Source: Comamonadaceae bacterium UBA2121
GTDB taxonomy: Bacteria; Pseudomonadota; Gammaproteobacteria; Burkholderiales; Burkholderiaceae_C
Reading direction: 5' to 3'
NCBI GenBank assembly: GCA_002331385.1
Contig: DCYB01000010.1
Coordinates: forward strand, 372,001 to 436,000
DNA length: 64,000 nucleotides
The position numbers were made by a program, and so were the translations under genes. This document shows, one piece after another, positions 20,300 to 30,058 of the stretch. Each line of letters starts with the position of its first letter. Position 1 is the first letter of the stretch. Under the pieces are notes generated by a model. It was given only the letters and a program-made list of their open reading frames with translations. It did no database searches and was not told the DNA's origin.

Positions 20300-23200
20300 G
20301 TGACCTTGCACATCTCCCAGTTTGACGGTGGAAACGCCATCAGCGCTTTCCGCGTCCAGCAACTGCAACCCGCTCTCGAAGCCATTCACCCCAAGATCAC
20401 CGGCATTGCGGCCCGTTTCGTGCATCTGGTGGCCTCCGAACAGCCGCTCTCCGCTGCGCTGCAAGAGCGCCTGGCGGCCCTGCTGACCTATGGCGACCCG
20501 TACGAGGGTGCAGACGAGGGCACGGCCTTGATCGTTACGCCACGCCTGGGCACGATCTCGCCGTGGGCGTCGAAAGCGACGGACATTGCGCGCAACTGTG
20601 GACTGGACGTGTACCGCGTCGAGCGCGTGACGGAATTCCGCGTCAGCATGAAGTCCGGCCTGCTCGGCGGCAAGGCGGAGTTGACGCCGGAGCAACTGGG
20701 CCAGATCGCCGCGCTGCTGCACGACCGCATGACGGAGTCCGTGGTGGCCACACGCGCCGAAGCGCAGCACCTGTTTTCCACACTGGCGGCACAGCCGATG
20801 GAGTTCGTCGATGTGCTGGGCGGTGGCCGCGCAGCGCTGGAAGTGGCGAACAAGCAGTGGGGCCTGGCACTGGCGGACGATGAGATCGACTATCTCGTGA
20901 ACGCTTTCACCGGACTCCAGCGCAATCCCACCGATGTGGAGTTGATGATGTTCGCGCAGGCGAACTCGGAGCACTGCCGCCACAAGATCTTCAACGCCCA
21001 GTTCACCATTGACGGCGTGCCCCAGGAGAAGTCCCTGTTCGGCATGATCCGCAACACCGAGGCGCTGGCGCCCCAGCACACCATCGTGGCCTATGCCGAC
21101 AATGCATCGATCATGCAGGGCCACACGGTGGAGCGCTTCGTCGCGCCGTTTGATGCGGCCAAGGCGCCCAGCTACGAGAAGACCGAGGCCGTCAATCAGG
21201 TGCTGATGAAGGTGGAAACACACAACCACCCCACCGCGATATCGCCATTCCCCGGAGCCTCGACCGGCGCAGGCGGCGAAATCCGCGACGAGGGCGCCAC
21301 GGGTCGTGGCTCCAAGCCGAAGGCGGGACTGACCGGCTTCACCGTCTCCAAGCTGTGGGGCAGCGAAGTCGGCAAGCCCGAGCACATCGCTAGCCCACTG
21401 CAAATCATGATCGAAGGCCCGCTGGGTGGTGCAGCCTTCAACAACGAGTTTGGCCGGCCCAATCTCACCGGCTATTTCCGCGAGTACGAGCAACAGGTCG
21501 GCGACATCACGCGCGGCTATCACAAGCCCATCATGATCGCCGGTGGTCTGGGCGTGATCGATTCCACGCAGGTTAAGAAGATCGAGTTTCCCGCAGGCAC
21601 CTTGCTGATCCAGTTGGGCGGCCCCGGCATGCGCATCGGCATGGGTGGCGGTGCGGCCAGCTCCATGGCAAGCGGCACCAACGCGGCCGAACTGGACTTT
21701 GATTCGGTCCAGCGCGGCAACCCCGAGATCGAACGCCGTGCGCAGGAAGTCATCAACCATTGCTGGGCGCAGGGCGAGGGCAATCCGATCCTGGCGATTC
21801 ACGACGTGGGCGCAGGCGGGCTCTCCAACGCCTTCCCGGAACTAACCAACGATGCCGGACGTGGCGCACGCTTTGATCTGCGCGCCGTGAAGCTCGAAGA
21901 ATCGGGGCTGGCACCCAAGGAAATCTGGTCCAACGAAAGCCAGGAGCGCTATGTTCTCGCGATTGCGCCCGAATCGCTGGCGCAGTTCACCGCATTTTGC
22001 GAGCGCGAGCGTTGCCCGTTTGCCGTCATCGGCACGGCCACCGAAGAACGTCAACTGGTGCTGGAAGACACGGCAGTGGCGTCGGGCGACCAGCAATTCC
22101 CCGTCGATATGCCCATGGACGTGCTGCTCGGCAAGCCGCCGAAAATGCACCGCGACGTGCAGACGGTGGAGCGTGAACTCGCCCCCATCGACCTGACCGG
22201 GGTGCCGCTGGAAAAGGCCGTGATCGAGGTGCTGGCGCATCCGACCGTGGCGTCCAAGCGCTTTCTCATCACCATCGGCGACCGCGCCGTGGGTGGCCTG
22301 ACGCACCGCGACCAGATGGTGGGCCCCTGGCAGGTGCCGGTGGCTGACGTGGCCGTGACGCTGGCCGACTACCAGGGCTTCAAGGGCGAGGCGATGGCCA
22401 TGGGCGAGCGCACGCCGCTCGCAGCCATCGACGCTCCCGCGTCGGGCCGCATGGCGGTGGCCGAAGCCATCACCAACATGCTGGCGGCGCCGATCGATCT
22501 GTCCCGCGTGAAGCTGTCCGCCAACTGGATGGCCGCGTGCGGCGAGGCGGGCGAAGACGCTGCGCTGTACGCCACGGTGAAGGCCGTTGGCATGGAGCTG
22601 TGCCCGCAGCTGAACATCTCGATTCCCGTTGGCAAAGACTCGCTGTCCATGCGCACGCAATGGAGCGAGGGCGGCGAGGTGAAGAAAGTCACGTCGCCCG
22701 TCAGCCTGATCATCACCGGCTTTGCTTCGATCGATGACGTGCGGGGCACGCTCACGCCGCAGCTGGACGCCAACGTCGATGACGCCACACTGGTGCTGAT
22801 CGATCTGGGGCGCGGCAAGATGCGCATGGGTGGCTCCATCCTTGGTCAGGTGCTCAACCAGTCAGGCAACGAAACGCCTGATCTGGACGACCCCAAGGAC
22901 CTGATCGCCATGGTCGACGCGGTGAACGCGCTGCGCGCCAAGGGGCTGATCCTGGCCTATCACGACAAGGGCGACGGCGGCCTGCTGGCGACTGCAGCGG
23001 AAATGGCCTTTGCGGGCCATGTCGGCGTGGCGCTGAACGTGGACATGCTGATCACCGAAGGCGATGGCATCACCGACAGCCGCATGGATTCGGGTGAGGG
23101 CAAGAACTGGGGCGCGCAAATCTCCGGTCGCCGCGAAGACATGACGCTGCGCGCACTGTTCAATGAAGAGCTGGGCGCGGTGCTGCAAATCCGCACCTCC

Positions 23201-24307
23201 GATCGCGCCGAGGTGGTCGAGATCCTGCGCGCACATGGACTGTCCACCTGCACCCACATGGTCGGCAAGACCCGTCCGCTCTCATCCGCCGTGGATGTGG
23301 GCAAGGGCGAGTTGCAAGTGTGGCGCGATGCCAAGAAGGTGTTCGGCGCGAGCCTGTCCGACCTGCATCAGGTCTGGGACGCAGTGAGCTGGAAAATCGC
23401 GCAACAACGCGACAACCCCGCCTGCGCCGACAGCGAACACGCTGCTGCGGGCGTGCCGGAAGATCCGGGCATGCACGTGCACCTGAGCTTTGATCCGCAA
23501 GACAACGTGGCCGCGCCGTTCCTCCATCTGGCCAAGCCGCGCGTGGCCGTGCTGCGCGAGCAGGGCGTGAATTCGCACGTCGAAATGGCCTATGCCTTCA
23601 GCGAAGCAGGATTCGATGCGGTGGACGTGCACATGACCGATCTGCAAACCGGTCGCGCGCAGCTCAAAGACTTTGCCGGCGTCGTCGCCTGTGGTGGCTT
23701 CAGCTACGGCGACACACTGGGCGCGGGCATTGGCTGGGCGCGCTCCATCACGTTCAACGAGCGCCTGTCGGCCGAGTTCGCCGAGTTCTTTGGCCGCGCA
23801 GACACGTTCGGTCTGGGCGTGTGCAATGGCTGCCAGATGTTTGCCGAACTGGCCGACATCATTCCGGGCGCGCAAGACTGGCCGCGCTTCACGCAAAACC
23901 AGAGCAACCGCTTCGAGGCGCGTCTGTCGATGGTCAAGGTGCTGGAGTCGCCCAGCCTGTTCCTGCAAGGCATGGCCGGCAGCCGCCTGCCCATCGCTGT
24001 GGCGCATGGCGAGGGCTATGCCAATTTCCGTTTCCGTGGCAACGCGGACAAGGCGATTGCGGCGATGCGCTACGTGGACAACCACGGTCAGGCGACGGAG
24101 CAATATCCGTTCAACCCGAACGGCAGCGCGGGCGGTTTAACGGCGGTGACCACGGCCGATGGCCGCTTCACCGCCATGATGCCGCACCCCGAGCGCGTGT
24201 TCCGCAACATCCAGATGAGCTGGATCGACACCGCCAAGGCGGGCGACAAGAGCCAGTTCAGCCCGTGGATGCGCGTGTGGCGCAATGCCCGGAAATGGCT
24301 GGGGTAA
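20300..24307 (+). CDS. purL: Phosphoribosylformylglycinamidine synthase (single chain)
   Basis: This is the ATP-dependent fourth step of purine synthesis, turning FGAR and glutamine into FGAM. The 1335-aa protein is the large proteobacterial form: an N-terminal PurS-like domain, the synthetase core (HNHPTAISPFPGASTGAGG; PTDVELMMFAQANSEHCRHK; two AIR-synthase-type repeats) and a class I glutaminase (from about 1060) with the nucleophile in GVCNGCQM and the His/Glu pair at MMPHPERVF. The start is GTG at 20300; an ACAGG element lies 8 bp upstream. It has its own terminator. Confidence 0.97.
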   Translation: MTLHISQFDGGNAISAFRVQQLQPALEAIHPKITGIAARFVHLVASEQPLSAALQERLAALLTYGDPYEGADEGTALIVTPRLGTISPWASKATDIARNCGLDVYRVERVTEFRVSMKSGLLGGKAELTPEQLGQIAALLHDRMTESVVATRAEAQHLFSTLAAQPMEFVDVLGGGRAALEVANKQWGLALADDEIDYLVNAFTGLQRNPTDVELMMFAQANSEHCRHKIFNAQFTIDGVPQEKSLFGMIRNTEALAPQHTIVAYADNASIMQGHTVERFVAPFDAAKAPSYEKTEAVNQVLMKVETHNHPTAISPFPGASTGAGGEIRDEGATGRGSKPKAGLTGFTVSKLWGSEVGKPEHIASPLQIMIEGPLGGAAFNNEFGRPNLTGYFREYEQQVGDITRGYHKPIMIAGGLGVIDSTQVKKIEFPAGTLLIQLGGPGMRIGMGGGAASSMASGTNAAELDFDSVQRGNPEIERRAQEVINHCWAQGEGNPILAIHDVGAGGLSNAFPELTNDAGRGARFDLRAVKLEESGLAPKEIWSNESQERYVLAIAPESLAQFTAFCERERCPFAVIGTATEERQLVLEDTAVASGDQQFPVDMPMDVLLGKPPKMHRDVQTVERELAPIDLTGVPLEKAVIEVLAHPTVASKRFLITIGDRAVGGLTHRDQMVGPWQVPVADVAVTLADYQGFKGEAMAMGERTPLAAIDAPASGRMAVAEAITNMLAAPIDLSRVKLSANWMAACGEAGEDAALYATVKAVGMELCPQLNISIPVGKDSLSMRTQWSEGGEVKKVTSPVSLIITGFASIDDVRGTLTPQLDANVDDATLVLIDLGRGKMRMGGSILGQVLNQSGNETPDLDDPKDLIAMVDAVNALRAKGLILAYHDKGDGGLLATAAEMAFAGHVGVALNVDMLITEGDGITDSRMDSGEGKNWGAQISGRREDMTLRALFNEELGAVLQIRTSDRAEVVEILRAHGLSTCTHMVGKTRPLSSAVDVGKGELQVWRDAKKVFGASLSDLHQVWDAVSWKIAQQRDNPACADSEHAAAGVPEDPGMHVHLSFDPQDNVAAPFLHLAKPRVAVLREQGVNSHVEMAYAFSEAGFDAVDVHMTDLQTGRAQLKDFAGVVACGGFSYGDTLGAGIGWARSITFNERLSAEFAEFFGRADTFGLGVCNGCQMFAELADIIPGAQDWPRFTQNQSNRFEARLSMVKVLESPSLFLQGMAGSRLPIAVAHGEGYANFRFRGNADKAIAAMRYVDNHGQATEQYPFNPNGSAGGLTAVTTADGRFTAMMPHPERVFRNIQMSWIDTAKAGDKSQFSPWMRVWRNARKWLG

Positions 24308-24339
24308 TTCCGGCGAAATCTACACTGCTGGAGGTTGAA

Positions 24340-24367
24340 AAGGCCGGGTGCGATCCCGGCCTTTTTT
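24340..24367 (+). terminator. Rho-independent terminator of purL
   Basis: A perfect 9-bp stem AAGGCCGGG (24340-24348) / CCCGGCCTT (24355-24363) with a 6-nt loop is followed by a T tract. Confidence 0.92.
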
Positions 24368-24452
24368 GTGGGCGCGGGAAACTCTCCTACCCGGAATGTC
24401 ACGCGCGCACGGCATGATGCGCTATCGTATTTTTCCCACTTGGAGTTCTTCT

Positions 24453-25475
24453 ATGGCAGGCGGCGGACTATTGATGTTGCTGGACGACATTACGGCGTTG
24501 CTCGACGATATCGCCGCAATGTCCAAGGTAGCGGCGAGCAAGAGCACGGCCGTGGCCGATGATGTGGCGACCATGACCAAGGTGGCCATGGGCAAGACGG
24601 CCGGTGTGCTCGGCGATGACCTGGCCTTGAATGCCGAGCAGGTGACCGGCGTGCGTGCCAACCGAGAATTGCCGGTAGTCTGGGCCGTCGCCAAGGGCTC
24701 ACTCAAGAACAAGGGGTTTCTTGTGCCCGCGGCGATGCTGATCAGCGCATTTGCGCCGTGGCTCATCACGCCGTTGTTGATGGTGGGCGGCGCGTTCCTG
24801 TGCTTTGAAGGGGTCGAAAAAATACTCGATCTGTTCCACAAGCACGCCAAGCCGGATGCGCAAGAGGCCACGGCTGCCGTCCAAGAGGCGAATCGGGTGG
24901 GCGTCGCGCCCTCGTCGGTGCTCGGGGCGAAGGCCAAGGCAGTCGACCCAATTGCCTACGAGAAAACCAAGGTGAGTGGCGCGATTCGCACCGACTTCAT
25001 CCTGTCGGCGGAAATCATGGCGATTGCGCTGGGCACGGTGTCGGACAAGCCGCTGCTGGAGCAATTCCTCGTACTCGTGGCGGTGGCGCTGGCCATCACG
25101 GTCTTCGTCTACGGCATCGTGGCCTGCATCGTGCGCATGGACGACGTGGGCGAATGGCTCAAGGCCAAGAGCAGCAGCGCCGCGCGTGCGCTGGGCCGGG
25201 GTCTGATCGCCTCCACGCCGTGGCTGATGCGCCTGCTGTCCATCGTTGGCACCGCCGCCATGTTCCTTGTGGGTGGCAGCTTGCTGGTGCATGGCATGCC
25301 ATTCATCGAGCACTGGTTGCACGGCATCGTCGCGGCCAGCAACGCCGTGGTCGCATTCGTGCTGCCGCATCTGGTGCATGTGGCAGTAGGTGCCTTGATC
25401 GGTGCCGTGGTGGTGGCCGCTGTGCATATTTGGGGCATGGTCAAGGACGGCGGAAAGAAAACCGCGCACAGTTGA
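24453..25475 (+). CDS. DUF808 family membrane protein (YedI-like)
   Basis: The 340-aa protein starts with the DUF808 signature MAGGGLLMLLDDITALLDDIA and continues with MTKVAMGKTAGVLGDDLALN. Several membrane helices follow (about residues 90-120, 205-235, 265-290 and 305-330). ATG at 24453 is chosen because the family begins here and a TGGAG site precedes it; the frame is open further upstream. The function of the family is unknown. It seems to be a single-gene unit between purL and ompW. Confidence 0.9.
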   Translation: MAGGGLLMLLDDITALLDDIAAMSKVAASKSTAVADDVATMTKVAMGKTAGVLGDDLALNAEQVTGVRANRELPVVWAVAKGSLKNKGFLVPAAMLISAFAPWLITPLLMVGGAFLCFEGVEKILDLFHKHAKPDAQEATAAVQEANRVGVAPSSVLGAKAKAVDPIAYEKTKVSGAIRTDFILSAEIMAIALGTVSDKPLLEQFLVLVAVALAITVFVYGIVACIVRMDDVGEWLKAKSSSAARALGRGLIASTPWLMRLLSIVGTAAMFLVGGSLLVHGMPFIEHWLHGIVAASNAVVAFVLPHLVHVAVGALIGAVVVAAVHIWGMVKDGGKKTAHS

Positions 25476-25544
25476 TCACAATGTAACTTTTTGGCAACGC
25501 TTAATTCGATTGTGTCTTATTGATTGGTAAAAGCCCTTAGCGGA

Positions 25545-25593
25545 TTGATTTGGAGCAAATCGGCAGAGATTGGAAATTGATTCAATTGAATGC
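25545..25593 (+). promoter_or_regulatory. Putative FNR/ANR-type box and -10 region of ompW
   Basis: TTGAT-TTGG-AGCAA at 25545-25558 matches the FNR consensus TTGAT-N4-ATCAA at 9 of 10 positions. A -10-like TTCAAT lies at 25581-25586. The predicted start near 25593 would put the box centre at -41.5, the class II position. OmpW is FNR-controlled in enterobacteria. A GATTTG/CAAATC dyad overlaps the box. Confidence 0.45.
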
Positions 25594-25632
25594 ACGAACA
25601 AATTGTTTCCAACACTACCTGAGGAATTTCCG

Positions 25633-26250
25633 ATGAAAAAGACACTGTTGGCTATTGCAGCAGTCAGCGCGCTCACATCCGGCGCAGCATTCGCACAAAC
25701 CACGGAAGCCGCTGGCCCGTTCATGGTGCGTGTGCGTGCAGTGCATCTGGACAGTCGCAACCACGACACCACAGGTCTGGGTCTGTCCATCAACAACAAG
25801 TGGATCCCGGAAGTTGACGTTTCGTACTTCTTCACGCCCAACATTGCTGCTGAGCTGATCCTGACCTATCCGCAAAAGCACGACCTGCGCTCCAACGGCG
25901 ACAAGATCGGTTCGCTCAAGCACCTGCCGCCCACGCTGCTGGCGCAGTACCACTTCACCAACTTCGGCGCATTCAAGCCCTATGTTGGTGCTGGTGTGAA
26001 CTTCACCCGCTTCTCCGGCGTGCGCTTCGACCCCGCAGTGCGTGACGCGCTGCACCCGTCGATCAAGAAGAACAGCTGGGGCGGCGCCCTGCAAGTGGGC
26101 TTTGACTACGCCCTGGACAAAAACTGGTCGATCAACTTCGACGTGAAGAAGGTCTACATCGACACCAACGTGTACTCGTCGGGTACCAAGGTGGGCTCCT
26201 TCAAGGTGGACCCGGTTCTGGTGGGTATCGGCGTCGGCTATCGCTTCTGA
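25633..26250 (+). CDS. ompW: OmpW family outer-membrane protein
   Basis: OmpW is an eight-stranded outer-membrane barrel that passes small hydrophobic molecules. The 205-aa protein has a signal peptide (MKKTLLAIAAVSALTSGAAFAQ), then MVRVRAVHLDSRN, LTYPQKHD, LPPTLLAQYHF, FKPYVGAGVNFTRF, and the last strand ending in GIGVGYRF with the terminal Phe needed for barrel insertion. ATG at 25633 gives the signal peptide and follows GAGGAATTT. A possible FNR box lies upstream. Confidence 0.95.
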   Translation: MKKTLLAIAAVSALTSGAAFAQTTEAAGPFMVRVRAVHLDSRNHDTTGLGLSINNKWIPEVDVSYFFTPNIAAELILTYPQKHDLRSNGDKIGSLKHLPPTLLAQYHFTNFGAFKPYVGAGVNFTRFSGVRFDPAVRDALHPSIKKNSWGGALQVGFDYALDKNWSINFDVKKVYIDTNVYSSGTKVGSFKVDPVLVGIGVGYRF

Positions 26251-26323
26251 TGGCGCAACGGCTGGCGCGCCTGAAAGGCGCCAGTCTTTCAACTCATGGT
26301 TTCTTATCTTGGTGGGAATTCAC

Positions 26324-26357
26324 ACGGCTCTTGCACAACGCAAGGGCCGTTTTTTTA
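26324..26357 (+). terminator. Rho-independent terminator after ompW
   Basis: An 11-bp stem (arms 26324-26334 and 26340-26350, one T-G pair) is followed by seven Ts. A weaker hairpin CTGGCGC / GCGCCAG at 26262-26284 lies closer to the ompW stop but has only a poor T tract. Confidence 0.85.
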
Positions 26358-26473
26358 TTCGCTGAAGCGGCACCAGAGCGCAGGGGAGGGGAATCCCTTG
26401 CAAGGTGATTCCTACGGGGCATGGGCATGATCTCCGGCTGACGATTCGCGGGCCGAAAACTATCGTCCCAACG

Positions 26474-27499
26474 ATGCGCCCGAACCCCTTTCCCTCCATT
26501 TCCCCAGCGATCACACCCACGTTGATCGAGCCGCATGGCGAACCCAAGCTACCGACGACGCGTCCGTGGACAACCACGGATCGAGCGCGTTGCGAGGAAA
26601 TCGTGGAAGGGCTGACGCGCCCACGGCCCATGATTTCTGCGAAATATCTGTATGACGAGCGTGGCTCGCGCCTCTTCGAAGCCATCACCCGTTTGCCCGA
26701 GTATTACGTGACGCGCGTGGAGCAGTCGGTGTTGCAGCGCCATGCGGAATCGATCGCCGCCTCGATTGGTTCGGAGTGCGTCGTGATCGAGCCCGGTGCG
26801 GGTAATTGTGAGAAGGCGCGCTCGCTGTGCCTGCGCCTGCAGGCGCGTGAGTTTGTCGGCGTGGACATTTCGGCGGAGCATCTGCATGAGGCCGTGCAGC
26901 GCATGTCGGCCTATATGCCATGGTTGCGCACGCGCGCCGTAGCGGGCGACATCACGCGCGGCATGGAACTGCCAACCGATTTGCCGCTGGAGCGCCGGCT
27001 GGTGTTCTATCCGGGCTCATCCATCGGCAATTTCGAGCCCGATCAGGTCGTGGCCTTGCTGAGCCATATGCGGGCGCTGCTCGGCCCCGGCGCCAATCGT
27101 GCGGGATTGCTCATTGGCATCGATCTGCCCAAGCCAGTGCATGTGCTGCAAGCGGCTTATGACGACGCAGCGGGTGTTACGGCGGCGTTCAATCTCAACA
27201 TTCTGGAGCACGTGAACCGCATCATCGGCAGCGACTTCGAGCCAGCCCACTGGAAACACCGCGCAATTTTCAATGCGCAGCATTCGCGCGTGGAAATGCA
27301 CCTCGTTGCACTGCGCCCGCAACAGGTGCGCTGGTCAGGCGGTGGGCGCACGTTCGCTACTGGCGAGCGCATCCACACGGAAAACAGCTACAAGTACGCG
27401 CTGGGCGATTTTGTTTCCTTGCTCGCAAAAGCGGGGTTCCAGCAGCATCGGCACTGGTGCGACGAGCAGAACTGGTTTGCCGTCATCCATGCGTGGTAG
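26474..27499 (+). CDS. egtD: L-histidine N-alpha-methyltransferase (ergothioneine synthesis)
   Basis: EgtD trimethylates histidine with SAM to hercynine, the first step to ergothioneine. The 341-aa protein has the EgtD features SAKYLYDERGSRLFEAITRLPEYY, the SAM site IEPGAGNCEKA, FVGVDISAEHL, FYPGSSIGNF, and the histidine-binding region AAFNLNILEHVNR and HTENSYKY. ATG at 26474 is the first in-frame ATG; a GTG at 26405 is possible, but the added residues are not EgtD-like. The N-terminal 45 residues are Pro/Thr-rich. Its stop lies 5 bp before egtB, so the two genes form an operon. Confidence 0.95.
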   Translation: MRPNPFPSISPAITPTLIEPHGEPKLPTTRPWTTTDRARCEEIVEGLTRPRPMISAKYLYDERGSRLFEAITRLPEYYVTRVEQSVLQRHAESIAASIGSECVVIEPGAGNCEKARSLCLRLQAREFVGVDISAEHLHEAVQRMSAYMPWLRTRAVAGDITRGMELPTDLPLERRLVFYPGSSIGNFEPDQVVALLSHMRALLGPGANRAGLLIGIDLPKPVHVLQAAYDDAAGVTAAFNLNILEHVNRIIGSDFEPAHWKHRAIFNAQHSRVEMHLVALRPQQVRWSGGGRTFATGERIHTENSYKYALGDFVSLLAKAGFQQHRHWCDEQNWFAVIHAW

Positions 27500-27504
27500 C
27501 GCCC

Positions 27505-28767
27505 ATGCTGCAGCGCAGGCACACTAGGGATGTCGGGCAGTTAGCGCGCTTTCTGTCGGTCCGCCAGGCGACCGTGGCGCTGGCAGCACCGCTGTCGCCA
27601 GAGGACTGTTGTGCGCAGTCGATGCCGGATGCCAGTCCGGTGAAGTGGCATCTGGCGCACACGACCTGGTTTTTCGAGACTTTTGTGCTGGAGCGGTTCG
27701 AGCCCAATTTTCAGCCGTTCGATGCGTCCTTCCGTGTGCTCTTCAATTCGTACTACAACGGCGTCGGCGCAAAGCATCCCAGAGCGCAGCGCGGCCTGAT
27801 CACGCGGCCTGATCTGGCCGAGGTGCTGCGCTATCGCGAGCACGTGGATGGCCGCATGCGGCGCTTGCTGGAATGTTCCGGACAGCGCGAATGGCAAACC
27901 ATCGTGGAATTGGGGCTGAACCACGAGCAGCAGCATCAGGAACTGATGCTCACCGACCTCAAGCATTTGCTCTCCTGCAACCCGGCGTGGCCCGCCTATG
28001 TGCCTGCGCGTGGGCTAGCGGAGGCCGTTGCTCCGGTGCAGCGCCCACGCCGCTGGCATACACATGCGGGCGGGCTGGTGGAAATCGGTCACGCCGGCGA
28101 TGGCTTTTGCTTTGACAACGAACTGCCGCGCCACAAGGTCTATCTGGAGCCGTTCGAGCTGGCCGACCGACTGGTCACCAATGGCGAATTTCTCGCGTTC
28201 ATGGAGGCGGGCGGCTATCAAGACCCTGCGCTGTGGCTGTCCGAGGGCTGGGACTGGATCGGCGCAAACCGGGTGCGTGCGCCGCTGTATTGGCGCCAAC
28301 CGGAAGCGGGCGCGGATTGGCAGGAATTCACGCTGCACGGCGCGCAGACCTTGGTGCCGGAGCAGCCCGTCGTGCATCTGTCGTATTTCGAGGCCGATGC
28401 GTTTGCGCGCTGGGCCCAAGCGCGCTTGCCCACCGAGGCCGAGTGGGAAGCGGTGGCGCAATCTCTATCGCAAGAGCAGGATGCGCCACTACCGCAAAGT
28501 GCCGGCCTGCATCCGCAGGTGCAGACAGATGCGTCGTCGCTGCTGGGCGGGGTCTGGCAATGGACGCGCTCCAGCTATGACGCGTATCCCGGCTTCCAGC
28601 CTGCAGCGGGCGCGGTGGGTGAGTACAACGGCAAGTTCATGGTGAACCAGTACGTGCTGCGCGGCGGCTCATGCGCCACACCGCGCGGGCACGTGCGCGC
28701 GAGCTATCGGAATTTTTTCCCGACCGCCGCGCGCTGGCAGTTCACCGGACTGCGCTTGTGCCGTTGA
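27505..28767 (+). CDS. egtB: Ergothioneine biosynthesis protein EgtB (sulfoxide synthase)
   Basis: EgtB is a non-haem iron enzyme that joins hercynine to a thiol (gamma-Glu-Cys or Cys) as a sulfoxide. The 420-aa protein has an N-terminal DinB-like domain with the iron ligands in WHLAHTTWFFETF and NHEQQHQE, then an FGE-sulfatase-type domain (FELADRLVTNGEFLAFMEAGGY, HLSYFEADAFARWAQARLPTEAEWE, GGVWQWTRSSY, LRGGSCATPR). ATG at 27505 is 5 bp after egtD. There is no egtC or egtE nearby, so this resembles the two-gene arrangement in which the rest comes from general enzymes. Confidence 0.95.
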   Translation: MLQRRHTRDVGQLARFLSVRQATVALAAPLSPEDCCAQSMPDASPVKWHLAHTTWFFETFVLERFEPNFQPFDASFRVLFNSYYNGVGAKHPRAQRGLITRPDLAEVLRYREHVDGRMRRLLECSGQREWQTIVELGLNHEQQHQELMLTDLKHLLSCNPAWPAYVPARGLAEAVAPVQRPRRWHTHAGGLVEIGHAGDGFCFDNELPRHKVYLEPFELADRLVTNGEFLAFMEAGGYQDPALWLSEGWDWIGANRVRAPLYWRQPEAGADWQEFTLHGAQTLVPEQPVVHLSYFEADAFARWAQARLPTEAEWEAVAQSLSQEQDAPLPQSAGLHPQVQTDASSLLGGVWQWTRSSYDAYPGFQPAAGAVGEYNGKFMVNQYVLRGGSCATPRGHVRASYRNFFPTAARWQFTGLRLCR

Positions 28768-28774
28768 GCCGCTT

Positions 28775-30058
28775 TCAGACCGCGTCGAGCGCCTGATTCA
28801 GGTCTTCCAGCAGGTCGTCGATGTGCTCGATGCCGATGGACAGGCGCACCATGCCTTCGGTGACGCCGGCCTTGGCCAGTTCGTCCGCGTCGAGCTGGCG
28901 GTGTGTGGTGGAGGCCGGGTGCGTGGCGAGGGACTTGGCATCGCCAATGTTCACCAGGCGCGTGAACAACTTGAGCGCGTCGAGGAAGCGCGCACCCGCA
29001 GCACGCGCATCTTCGCCGGACGACTTCAGGCTGAACGACAGGATGCCCGAAGCACGACCGCCGGATTGCTTTTGCACGATGGCGTGGTCCGAATGGTCCG
29101 GCAGACCGGCGTAGCGCACCCATTCCACCTTGGGATGCTTTTGCAGCGTCTCGGCAATCTTCTGTGCGTTCTCGCAGATGCGGTCCATGCGCAGCGCCAA
29201 GGTTTCGATGCCTTGCAGGATCTGGAATGCGTTTTGCGGCGAGATGGCGGCGCCCATGTTGCGCAGCGGCACCACGCGCGCGCGGCCGATGTAGGCCGCT
29301 GGGCCAAGTGCTTCGGTGTAGACCACGCCGTGGTAGCTCACGTCGGGCTCGTTCAGGCGCTTGAAGCGTTCTTTGTGTTCGGCCCATGGGAACTTGCCGC
29401 TGTCCACGATCGCGCCGCCCACGCTGGTGCCGTGCCCGCCCAGGTATTTGGTGAGCGAGTGCACGACGATGTCCGCACCCAGCTCGATGGGGCGCAGCAG
29501 ATAGGGGCTGGGCACGGTGTTGTCCACGATCAGCGGCACGCCATGCTGGTGTGCCACGTCGGCGAGCGCACGGATGTCGGTCACGTTGCCGAGCGGATTG
29601 CCGATGGACTCGATGAAGATGGCCTTGGTCCTGGCGTCAATGTGTTTGGCAAAGCTGGCCGGATCGCGCGGATCGGCAAAGCGCACCTCGATGCCCTGCT
29701 GCGGGAAGGTGTGCGCAAACAGGTTGTACGTGCCGCCATACAGCGTGCTCGCGGACACGATGTTGTCGCCGGCTTCCGCAATGGTCTGGATGGCATAGGT
29801 GATGGCCGCCATGCCCGAGGACACCGCCAGCGCGGCAATGCCGCCCTCGAGTGCCGCGACGCGCTTTTCCAGCACGTCGTTGGTCGGGTTCATGATGCGG
29901 GTGTAGATGTTGCCGGCCACCTTCAGGTCGAACAGGTCCGCGCCGTGCTGTGCACTGTCGAACGCGTAGGCGACGGTCTGGTAGATCGGAACCGCCACCG
30001 ATTTGGTGGTGGGATCAGGCGAGTAGCCGGCGTGGACGGCCAAGGTTTCGATGCGCAT
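28775..30058 (-). CDS. metY: O-acetylhomoserine sulfhydrylase (aminocarboxypropyltransferase)
   Basis: This PLP enzyme makes homocysteine (or methionine) from O-acetylhomoserine and sulfide or a thiol. The 427-aa protein has the Cys/Met-metabolism fold: VPIYQTVAYAFDSAQHGADLF, LEGGIAALAVSSGMAAI, IVDNTVPSPYLLRP, and the PLP lysine in HSLTKYLGGHG. Length and the NIYTRIMNPTNDVLEKRVA text fit MetY rather than MetB/MetC. ATG at 30058 has a GGAGAC site. It is convergent with egtB, 7 bp apart; both handle sulfur chemistry but lie on opposite strands. Confidence 0.93.
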   Translation of the reverse strand: MRIETLAVHAGYSPDPTTKSVAVPIYQTVAYAFDSAQHGADLFDLKVAGNIYTRIMNPTNDVLEKRVAALEGGIAALAVSSGMAAITYAIQTIAEAGDNIVSASTLYGGTYNLFAHTFPQQGIEVRFADPRDPASFAKHIDARTKAIFIESIGNPLGNVTDIRALADVAHQHGVPLIVDNTVPSPYLLRPIELGADIVVHSLTKYLGGHGTSVGGAIVDSGKFPWAEHKERFKRLNEPDVSYHGVVYTEALGPAAYIGRARVVPLRNMGAAISPQNAFQILQGIETLALRMDRICENAQKIAETLQKHPKVEWVRYAGLPDHSDHAIVQKQSGGRASGILSFSLKSSGEDARAAGARFLDALKLFTRLVNIGDAKSLATHPASTTHRQLDADELAKAGVTEGMVRLSIGIEHIDDLLEDLNQALDAV

